Shown here one piece after another: positions 1 through 4,244 of a stretch of DNA of 5,211 nt (within the stretch, counting starts at the first letter, position 1; every line of letters starts with the position of its first letter). This stretch comes from Solirubrobacteraceae bacterium. GTDB lineage: Bacteria; Actinomycetota; Thermoleophilia; Solirubrobacterales; Solirubrobacteraceae. The notes below the pieces were generated by a model. It had not been told where the DNA came from, did no database searches, and was given only the letters and a program-made list of their open reading frames with translations. A program made the position numbers and the translations under genes. Location of the stretch: NCBI GenBank assembly GCA_030038955.1, contig JASHQV010000254.1, forward strand, positions 1-5,211, written 5' to 3'.

Positions 1-1
1 G

Positions 2-217
2 GGCAACTACCGCCGCTCGGGCGCGTTCACGCCGTACACGGCGATCGTCAACGTCACCGGCCAGCCGGCGATCGCGCTACCCCTGTACCACGGCGACGAC
101 GGGCTGCCGACCTCGGTGCAGCTGATCGCCCGGCCGGCCCGCGAGGACGTGCTGCTGGCGGTCGCGACGCAGCTCGAGCAAGCGCTCCCGTGGGCCGCGC
201 GGCGTCCCGCGCTCTGA
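2..217 (+). CDS. Amidase-signature enzyme, C-terminal end (5' truncated by window)
   Basis: The last 71 residues of a longer protein, open to the left edge and ending in TGA. The segment FTPYTAIVNVTGQPAIALP, then GLPTSVQLIARPAREDVLLAVATQLE, matches the C-terminal end of amidase-signature hydrolases (amidases and GatA-like subunits). In that family an N-x-T/S-G-x-P-A motif precedes a strand, then G-x-P-x-x-x-Q-L, and a final helix beginning E-x-x-L-L. Family members hydrolyse amide bonds with a Ser-cisSer-Lys triad, which would lie upstream of the window. The substrate therefore cannot be judged. A stand-alone amidase seems more likely than GatA because no gatB follows, but that is inference. 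The next gene is 153 bp downstream on the same strand, separated by a strong inverted repeat, so co-transcription with the ferredoxin is doubtful. Confidence 0.85.
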   Translation, partial: GNYRRSGAFTPYTAIVNVTGQPAIALPLYHGDDGLPTSVQLIARPAREDVLLAVATQLEQALPWAARRPAL

Positions 218-241
218 AAGGGGTCAGCTCCGCGGCCGCTG

Positions 242-294
242 GGGGGGTGATGCACTTAATGCGTCCACAGGGAGCATTAAGTGCATCACCCCCC
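242..294. repeat. Perfect 21-bp inverted repeat, 11-nt loop (terminator or REP-like element)
   Basis: The left arm (242-262) begins with six G and continues TGATGCACTTAATGC. The right arm (274-294) is its exact reverse complement, ending in six C. The loop is 263-273. The arms contain an AT-richer core (CACTTAAT) unusual in this GC-rich DNA. It starts 24 bp after the amidase stop and ends 76 bp before the ferredoxin start. No T-run follows either arm, so it is not a classic intrinsic terminator, although actinobacterial terminators often lack the U-tract. It could equally be a dispersed REP-type palindrome or a small non-autonomous element. The structure is certain; the role is not. Confidence 0.9.
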
Positions 295-328
295 GATCGA
301 CGCCCGGGCGTCGTCGGCTTCGCTCACG

Positions 329-334
329 TACAAT
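329..334 (+). promoter_or_regulatory. Possible -10 element for the ferredoxin gene
   Basis: TACAAT differs from the TATAAT consensus at one position and stands out in GC-rich surroundings. It would start a transcript near 341, giving a leader of about 30 nt before the ATG at 371. I see no good -35 hexamer at the usual distance (around 306-311). The leader has no purine-rich Shine-Dalgarno sequence, only pyrimidines. Confidence 0.35.
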
Positions 335-370
335 CGCGGCCTCTCCTCTCCCGCGCAACGCGACACCTCC

Positions 371-634
371 ATGGCCTACGTCATCGCTGAGCCCTGCATC
401 GGCACGAAGGACAACTCGTGCGTCGAGGTATGCCCGGTCGACTGCATCCACCCGACCCCGGACGAGCCCGACTACGACAACGTCGAGATGCTCTACATCG
501 ATCCCGAGGAGTGCATCGACTGCGACGCCTGCGTCGAGGCCTGCCCGGTCGACGCCTGCTTCGCCGAGGACCAGCTGCCGGAGGAGTGGCAGCAGTTCAT
601 CGAGATCAACGCGGACTACTTCCGCAAGCGCTGA
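371..634 (+). CDS. fdxA: 7Fe-type ferredoxin, [3Fe-4S]/[4Fe-4S]
   Basis: An 87-residue acidic electron carrier. The start is the ATG giving MAYVIAEPC, the N-terminus expected for FdxA-type ferredoxins. The longer open frame upstream (from 281) only reads through the inverted repeat. The cysteine pattern is C9-x7-C17-x3-C21-P, then C48-x2-C51-x2-C54-x3-C58-P. By analogy with Azotobacter ferredoxin I, C9, C17 and C58 would bind a [3Fe-4S] cluster and C21, C48, C51 and C54 a [4Fe-4S] cluster. C25 matches the conserved free cysteine, and C63 is an extra one. The loop between the two motifs (residues 27-39, rich in P, D and E) is longer than in typical mycobacterial or Streptomyces FdxA. The long C-terminal tail of FdI is absent. 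It is a cytosolic electron donor; in actinobacteria such ferredoxins often serve P450s or oxidoreductases, but no partner is adjacent. It converges on the Fe-S carrier gene mrp. Confidence 0.93.
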   Translation: MAYVIAEPCIGTKDNSCVEVCPVDCIHPTPDEPDYDNVEMLYIDPEECIDCDACVEACPVDACFAEDQLPEEWQQFIEINADYFRKR

Positions 635-636
635 GC

Positions 637-651
637 GCGGCGCCTCGCCGC
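637..651. terminator. Small GC hairpin between convergent ferredoxin and mrp genes
   Basis: GCGGCG (637-642), loop CCT, CGCCGC (646-651): a 6-bp perfect stem filling almost all of the 19-bp gap between the two stop codons. Its position suits a bidirectional terminator. There is no T-tract on either side, so the call rests on position and symmetry only. Confidence 0.4.
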
Positions 652-653
652 CG

Positions 654-1781
654 TTAGGCCATCGGCAGCGACATCCCGACGGGCTTCGGCGCCGCGGGCT
701 CGGCGGCGATCGGCAGGTCGATGCCGCCGATCGCGATCAGGCCATGAGCGGCCTCCCGGATCGCCTGCGCGGCCGGGTCGTCGGGGTTGGCGAACACGAG
801 CGGGAGCCCGGAGTCGGACTGCTCGCGCAACGCCATCGTCAGCGGCACCCTGCCGAGCAGCGGTACCTCCAGCTCGTCGGCCAGCAGCTGGCCGCCGCCC
901 GTGCCGAAGATCGCGTAGCGCTCTCCGCTCGGGGTCACGAAATCGGCCATGTTCTCGATCACGCCGGCCACCTCGAGCTTCAGCTTGGTGGCCATCTCGG
1001 CCGAGCGCCGCGCGACCTTCTGTGCCACCGGCTGCGGCGTCGTGACGATCACGAACTTGGCGTCCGGGAGCAGCTGGGCGAGCGTCATCGAGACATCGCC
1101 GGTGCCCGGAGGCAGGTCGATCAGCAGGTAGTCCAGCTGGCCCCAGTCGACGTCCTCGAGGAACTGCTGCAGTGCCTTGTGCAGCATCGGCCCGCGCCAC
1201 ACGACCGCGGCGTCCTGCTCGACGAAGAAGCCGATCGACATCACCTTGATCCCGTCGTGGGCGGCCAGCGGGATCAGCTTCTGACCGCTGACCTTTGGCC
1301 GCTCGGCGCCGAGCCCGAGCATCCGCGGCTGCGAGTAGCCCCACACGTCGGCGTCGAGCACCCCGACGAGCTTGCCCTCGGCGGCGAGCGCCGCCGCCAG
1401 GTTGGCGGTCACGCTGGACTTGCCGACGCCGCCCTTGCCAGAGCCCACGCAGATCACATGTTGCACCTGGGCGAGCGCGCCCGCGGGCAGCGTGCCGCGC
1501 CCGAGCTGACGGCCCAGGTCCTGCTTCTCCTGATCGGACAGCACGTCGAAGCTGAGGTTGACGCCGGTGACGCCGTCGAGCTCGCGCAGGGCGCCCGTGA
1601 CGCCGGTCTGGAAGTGGTTGCGGATCGGGCAGCCAGGCGTCGTCAGCGACACCATCACGTCGATCACGCCGTTGGCATGCACGTCGAGCGAGCGGACCAT
1701 TCCGAGCTCGACGATGTCCCGCCGCAGCTCGGGGTCGATCACGGAACGAAGCGCATCGAGGGCTTGGTCTCTAGTCGGCAT
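654..1781 (-). CDS. mrp: Mrp/ApbC-family iron-sulfur cluster carrier ATPase
   Basis: A 375-residue cytosolic P-loop ATPase of the Mrp/Nbp35/ApbC family, which binds and delivers Fe-S clusters to target apoproteins. Residues 1-90 are a MIP18/DUF59-type domain (IDPELRRDIVELGMV, then TTPGCP at 47-52 with the conserved CP). The ATPase domain follows: deviant Walker A GSGKGGVGKS (113-122), LDADVWGYSQP (142-152), and DLPPGTGD (222-229, Walker B/switch II region). The segment VIENMADFVTPSG (274-286) sits where many homologues carry a CxxC; both cysteines are missing here, a variation I recall from other actinobacterial Mrp proteins. The start is the ATG giving MPTRDQ, the usual beginning of the DUF59 domain. 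The frame stays open far upstream, but that is a high-GC shadow across the divergent gene. The Shine-Dalgarno is weak (TGGGA). The C-terminal tail (about 356-375) is Ala/Pro-rich. Confidence 0.95.
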   Translation of the reverse strand: MPTRDQALDALRSVIDPELRRDIVELGMVRSLDVHANGVIDVMVSLTTPGCPIRNHFQTGVTGALRELDGVTGVNLSFDVLSDQEKQDLGRQLGRGTLPAGALAQVQHVICVGSGKGGVGKSSVTANLAAALAAEGKLVGVLDADVWGYSQPRMLGLGAERPKVSGQKLIPLAAHDGIKVMSIGFFVEQDAAVVWRGPMLHKALQQFLEDVDWGQLDYLLIDLPPGTGDVSMTLAQLLPDAKFVIVTTPQPVAQKVARRSAEMATKLKLEVAGVIENMADFVTPSGERYAIFGTGGGQLLADELEVPLLGRVPLTMALREQSDSGLPLVFANPDDPAAQAIREAAHGLIAIGGIDLPIAAEPAAPKPVGMSLPMA

Positions 1782-1844
1782 GGTCCCATTCTGACAGACC
1801 GTTGCGGTAGGTTTCCGCGCATGGGGGTGGACATAGGAGCTGGC
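1782..1844. promoter_or_regulatory. Divergent intergenic region between mrp and the GNAT-fold gene
   Basis: About 60 bp must hold promoters for both genes. On the minus strand CAGAAT (1788-1793) lies 7 nt before the mrp ATG, the spacing of a -10 for a leaderless or nearly leaderless transcript; 17 bp further upstream is GGAAAC (1811-1816). On the plus strand CTGACA (1791-1796) resembles a -35, but no convincing -10 follows at normal spacing. These are weak matches; only the divergent arrangement itself is firm. Confidence 0.3.
1835..1839 (+). promoter_or_regulatory. Shine-Dalgarno sequence choosing the GTG start at 1845
   Basis: AGGAG followed by 5 nt and then GTG. It is the best ribosome binding site in the region and favours GTG 1845 over the in-frame ATG at 1821, whose upstream sequence offers only GGTAGG (1806-1811). 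Confidence 0.6.
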
Positions 1845-3086
1845 GTGGCCGTCGAGGTCAAGCCGGTACGGGGTTTCCGCGAGCTGCGCGAGTTCGTCGA
1901 CTTCCCGTACAGCCTGCACGCCCGGACCCCGTGGATCCCGCCGCTGAAGCTGGAGCGCTACGCGTACCTCAGCCGCAAGCTCAACCCGTTCTTCAAGCAC
2001 GGCGAGGCCGAGCTGTTCCTGGCCCGCCGCCAGGGCCGGGTGGTGGGTCGGGTCAGCGCCCAGATAGACCGCAACTTCAACGACTTCCACGTCAACCGCT
2101 GGGGGCTGTTCGGGTTCCTCGAGCTGGAGGACGACCAGGAGGTGATGGACGCGCTGCTGAGCGCCGCCGAGCAGTGGCTGCGGGAGCGCGGCCGCGACCG
2201 CATGGTCGGCCCGATGGACTTCGTCATGAACGACGAGTGTGGCGTCCTGATCGAGGGGCACGAGCTCGAGCCGATGATCCGCCAGCCCTGGCATCCCCGC
2301 TACTACCAGGAGCGCGTCGAGGCGGCCGGGCTGGAGAAGGCGATCGACGTGCTCCACTGGCACCTCGAGCTGGCCTACCGGGAGCACGGGATGCTGCCGA
2401 TCCTGCCGAAGCTGGCGGAGCGCTGCCACGAGAAGTACGGGATCACGATCCGCAAGATGTCGTGGCTGCACTTGCGCGAGGAGCTGAACGAGTTCGCCAA
2501 GGTCTACAACGCCGCCTGGTCGCACAACTGGGGCTTCGTCCCCTACTCCGGCGAGGATCTGGACGACCTCGCGATCACCTACCGCCTGATCTACGACCGG
2601 CACTGGTTCATGGTCGCCGAGCAAGACGGCAAGACGATCGCGATGGCGATCACGATCCCCGACATCAACCAGGTCTACAAGAAGATGAAGGGACGGCTGC
2701 TGCCGCTCGGCTGGTGGTACTACCTGACCGGCAGGCGCACGCTCGACCGCGTCCGCGTCGGCTTCCTCGGCGTGCTGCCCGAGTACCAGCACACGGGCGT
2801 GGCGGCGGCCCTGTACATGGCGCACTTCGATGCCGCCGCGGTGACGCCGATCGAGTGGGGCGAGGCGGGTTGGATCCTCGAGACGAACTCGTCGATGAAC
2901 CGCGGGCTCGAGGCGATGGGCGGCCACATCGCAAAGCGCTGCCGCATCTACGAGCGGCGGTTCGAGCCCGACGCGGCGCCGGCGGCGCCGCCGCAGCTGC
3001 GCGAGCGGGCGGCGACACCCGAGCAGGCGACGGCGCCTGAGCAGGCGGCGGCGCCTGAGCAGGCGGCGGCGCCGCCTCCCGCCTGA
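1845..3086 (+). CDS. GNAT-fold acetyltransferase-like protein (YghO-like)
   Basis: 413 residues from GTG 1845 (421 if ATG 1821 is used). The N-terminal part (residues 1-170) has the pattern of a widespread uncharacterised GNAT-related family: FRELREFVDFPYSLH, PWIPPL (29-34), NPFFKHGEAELFLARRQGRVVGRV (47-70), GLFGFLELEDD (87-97) and GPMDFVMNDECGVLIEG (122-138). The C-terminal part carries an acetyl-CoA-binding-like motif A, VGFLGVLPEYQHTGVAAALY (305-324), with Q-x-x-G-x-A; ETNSSMNRGLEAMGG (346-360) completes the fold. No substrate is known to me and none can be read from the sequence. It is cytosolic, with no signal peptide or membrane segment. The last 40 residues are an Ala/Pro-rich tail with PEQ repeats, likely disordered. 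It is transcribed divergently from mrp and converges on the hendecad-protein gene. The antisense-to-mrp open frame upstream, continuous with this one, is not coding. Confidence 0.9.
   Translation: MAVEVKPVRGFRELREFVDFPYSLHARTPWIPPLKLERYAYLSRKLNPFFKHGEAELFLARRQGRVVGRVSAQIDRNFNDFHVNRWGLFGFLELEDDQEVMDALLSAAEQWLRERGRDRMVGPMDFVMNDECGVLIEGHELEPMIRQPWHPRYYQERVEAAGLEKAIDVLHWHLELAYREHGMLPILPKLAERCHEKYGITIRKMSWLHLREELNEFAKVYNAAWSHNWGFVPYSGEDLDDLAITYRLIYDRHWFMVAEQDGKTIAMAITIPDINQVYKKMKGRLLPLGWWYYLTGRRTLDRVRVGFLGVLPEYQHTGVAAALYMAHFDAAAVTPIEWGEAGWILETNSSMNRGLEAMGGHIAKRCRIYERRFEPDAAPAAPPQLRERAATPEQATAPEQAAAPEQAAAPPPA
3009..3073 (+). repeat. In-frame 18-bp tandem repeat in the 3' end of the GNAT-fold gene
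   Basis: Units at 3009-3026, 3027-3044 and 3045-3062, plus a partial unit at 3063-3073. The consensus is GCGGCGGCGCCTGAGCAG, encoding A-A-A-P-E-Q. The second and third full copies differ at one base and the first is more diverged. Because the period is a multiple of three, copy-number change would lengthen or shorten the tail without a frameshift. Confidence 0.9.
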
Positions 3087-3094
3087 GCAGTTGC

Positions 3095-3120
3095 GCCGCG
3101 GCCCGCTTCGGGGACGCGGC
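3095..3120 (+). terminator. GC hairpin just after the GNAT-fold gene
   Basis: GCCGCG (3095-3100) pairs with CGCGGC (3115-3120). Inside it, CCCG (3102-3105) pairs with CGGG (3109-3112) around a CTT loop. It begins 8 nt after the stop codon. There is no T-tract, so this is a U-less terminator candidate. Confidence 0.45.
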
Positions 3121-3121
3121 T

Positions 3122-3167
3122 CGCTCAAGCACCGACGGGGCGAGCCCGCTTAAGCACCGACGGGGCG
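3122..3167. repeat. Direct repeat, 21-bp copies at 25-bp period
   Basis: The copies at 3122-3142 and 3147-3167 share the core AAGCACCGACGGGGCG and differ only at 3126 (C) versus 3151 (T). A degenerate piece of a third copy (CGGGGACG) lies at 3109-3116. It is noncoding, in the gap between two convergent genes. Confidence 0.85.
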
Positions 3168-3186
3168 CCACTCGCGTGACGCCCCG
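3161..3186. terminator. Hairpin with 7+3 bp stem in the convergent gap
   Basis: CGGGGCG (3161-3167) pairs with CGCCCCG (3180-3186). After one C/A mismatch, CAC (3169-3171) pairs with GTG (3176-3178) around a TCGC loop. The left arm is the end of the second direct-repeat copy. It is well placed to stop transcription from either side, again without a T-tract. Confidence 0.45.
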
Positions 3187-3270
3187 GCGGTTGAGGGAGG
3201 AGAGGTACTACGTCCACCGGCGGAGATATGAGGCCGGCGAACCCCTCCCGCCGGACGCTCTCCTCGGGGC
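3181..3270. other. Nested inverted-repeat region, possible structured RNA or alternative terminator
   Basis: Four nested complementary blocks share one axis: 3181-3185 with 3266-3270 (GCCCC/GGGGC), 3197-3204 with 3258-3265 (GAGGAGAG/CTCTCCTC), 3217-3223 with 3248-3254 (CCGGCGG/CCGCCGG), and 3230-3233 with 3244-3247 (GAGG/CCTC). Together they make a long, interrupted hairpin. It competes with the hairpin at 3161-3186 for GCCCC. GC-rich DNA gives chance pairings, so a role is not established. The remaining 3271-3299 shows nothing recognisable. Confidence 0.3.
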
Positions 3271-3299
3271 GCGGGCGGGGGAAGCCGTTGCAGTCCAGG

Positions 3300-3968
3300 C
3301 TAGCCGATCAACCCCTGGGCTTCTGTGACCAGCCTGTCAAAACGAGACGACACGGCACTCGACTGGCGCTCCACGTCGCGCCGAACCTGGCGCACCTCGC
3401 GCTCGAGGCGCCGGCGGTTCTGCTTGACGGTCCGCTCGACGCGATGGCGACGCTGCCGCAGCTCGCGCTCGAACCGGCCGCGCTGGCGGCGGACCCGGCG
3501 CTCGAGGTGGTCGCGCGCAGTCGCGCCGCGGCGCTCGAACCGCTTCAGCTCGTCGCCGATGCCGGCCCGCGTGCGATACCGGGTGGCGAGGTCCTTGACC
3601 GTCGAGACGACGCCATCGCCAACGATCAGGCTGGCGCCGATCGGCACCAGCACGACGCGCCCGGCCAGCTCACCGGCCTGCGAGACCGGGGTGCGCGGCT
3701 GCGTCGAGGTCGTCGTCGCCGACACCCGCCGGGCGGCCGTGCCCGTCGCGGCGCGGCGGCGGCTGGTGCTGCGTCGAGTCGTGGTCGTGCGACGCGTCGT
3801 GGTGCTACCGCTGCGCGGCGTGCGGGCGCTCGCCCGAGCCACGTTGCCGGCGGTTGCCCGAGCGGCGGTGCTGCCGCTGCTCTGCTGTCGCGCGGCGCCA
3901 GTCGCGGCGTCAGTGGTTGTCTGCGGCTCAGTGCCGCCGGTGTTCTCTGGGTTACTGGTGGTAGCCAT
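3300..3968 (-). CDS. Basic hendecad-repeat protein with histone-tail-like N-terminus, function unknown
   Basis: 222 residues, no cysteine, very Arg-rich. Residues 1-97 are low-complexity Thr/Ser/Ala/Arg, with basic clusters TTTRRTTTTRRSTSRRR (56-72) and AARR (78-81), like nucleic-acid-binding tails of histone-like proteins. Residues 99-128 form a less charged, hydrophobic stretch (GELAGRVVLVPIGASLIVGDGVV) followed by STVKDL. Residues 143-219 are seven consecutive 11-residue repeats with the pattern x-hydrophobic-E-R-x-hydrophobic-basic-Q-x-R-x; Arg is in position 4 of all seven and Glu/Asp in position 3. I do not recognise a named family; HbhA-like, LEA-like, phasin-like or H1-like proteins are analogies only. 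The start is ATG 3968 with GGAG (3972-3975), a rather short 3-nt spacing, and the stop is TAG. Long frames on the opposite strand encode only Arg-rich shadow sequence. A SigB-like promoter lies about 70 bp upstream. Confidence 0.8.
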   Translation of the reverse strand: MATTSNPENTGGTEPQTTTDAATGAARQQSSGSTAARATAGNVARASARTPRSGSTTTRRTTTTRRSTSRRRAATGTAARRVSATTTSTQPRTPVSQAGELAGRVVLVPIGASLIVGDGVVSTVKDLATRYRTRAGIGDELKRFERRGATARDHLERRVRRQRGRFERELRQRRHRVERTVKQNRRRLEREVRQVRRDVERQSSAVSSRFDRLVTEAQGLIG

Positions 3969-4040
3969 GATCTCCGATTACTCCGCTCACGTAGGAATTC
4001 AAGTTAGCAGCGTCCCGGGGTAGCCCCTGCCCGTTCTCGG

Positions 4041-4064
4041 ATACCCCGAACACATGTTTGTAAC
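4041..4064 (-). promoter_or_regulatory. SigB/SigF-type promoter for the hendecad-repeat gene
   Basis: Read on the minus strand, GTTACA (4059-4064) is followed after 12 bp by GGGTAT (4041-4046). This resembles the general-stress consensus GTTTAA-N12-15-GGGTAT of Bacillus SigB and related actinobacterial SigF/SigB promoters. The -10 is a perfect match and the -35 keeps GTT. Transcription would begin near 4034, giving a leader of about 65 nt that contains a small hairpin (GGGG/CCCC, 4017-4027) and the GGAG before the ATG at 3968. Confidence 0.5.
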
Positions 4065-4094
4065 CCGGCCGCCGCGACTGGTTACAGACGTGTT
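4049..4094. repeat. Imperfect inverted repeat overlapping the promoter -35 (operator candidate)
   Basis: TGTAACC (4059-4065) and GGTTACA (4080-4086) are perfect 7-bp arms 14 bp apart. Allowing a 2-nt gap, the symmetry extends to AACACATGTTTGTAACC (4049-4065) against GGTTACAGACGTGTT (4080-4094). The promoter-proximal arm contains the putative -35, and the distal arm lies upstream of it, so the element would act as DNA, not in the transcript. Confidence 0.5.
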
Positions 4095-4138
4095 GCTTTT
4101 TCGTTGCAAAACCGCTGCTGCGGGCCTCGGGCGAGCGT

Positions 4139-4244
4139 GGGTCGTGTGCGCACGCGGCCGGGTCGTGCGCTCCCGCGGCTGGGTCTCGTGCGCTTACGCG
4201 GCCGGGTCGCGCGCCCAGGCGGCGGGTCGAGTGCTCACGCGGCG
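4139..4244. repeat. Degenerate tandem repeat, five units of about 21 bp
   Basis: Units start with GGGTC and end with GCGGC or GCGGCC: 4139-4159, 4160-4180, 4181-4203 (2 bp longer), 4204-4223 (1 bp shorter) and 4224-4244. A typical unit is GGGTCGTGCGCTCCCGCGGC. A more diverged unit may precede them at 4122-4138. The last unit overlaps the stop codon and the final codons of the metalloprotease-like gene (TGA at 4235-4237). Unequal unit lengths rule out a translated repeat; this is a noncoding minisatellite-like array between two minus-strand genes. Confidence 0.75.

Noticed and set aside
281..370. In-frame upstream extension of the ferredoxin to an ATG at 281
   Set aside because: The ATG is inside the inverted repeat, and the added 30 residues have no counterpart in FdxA proteins, which begin at MAYVIAEPC.
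744..1844. Very long plus-strand open frame antisense to mrp, continuous with the GNAT-fold gene
   Set aside because: It mirrors the mrp codons; the translation is His/Arg/Asp-rich with no recognisable motif, while the minus strand carries a full Mrp protein. High GC at third positions removes stops from the opposite strand.
1782..3128. Minus-strand open frame extending mrp upstream across the GNAT-fold gene
   Set aside because: The Mrp family starts at MPTRDQ. The upstream part is an Arg/Leu-rich shadow of a clear plus-strand protein.
3228..4023. Two plus-strand open frames opposite the hendecad-repeat gene
   Set aside because: Their products are Arg/Ala/Ser-rich without structure. The minus strand has a regular 11-residue pattern, a Shine-Dalgarno-like GGAG and a promoter candidate.
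4097..4101. T-run as an intrinsic terminator on the plus strand
   Set aside because: No plus-strand gene ends upstream of it, and the preceding dyad is separated and better explained as a promoter-overlapping DNA site.
4139..4244. CRISPR array
   Set aside because: The units are contiguous, degenerate and without spacers.
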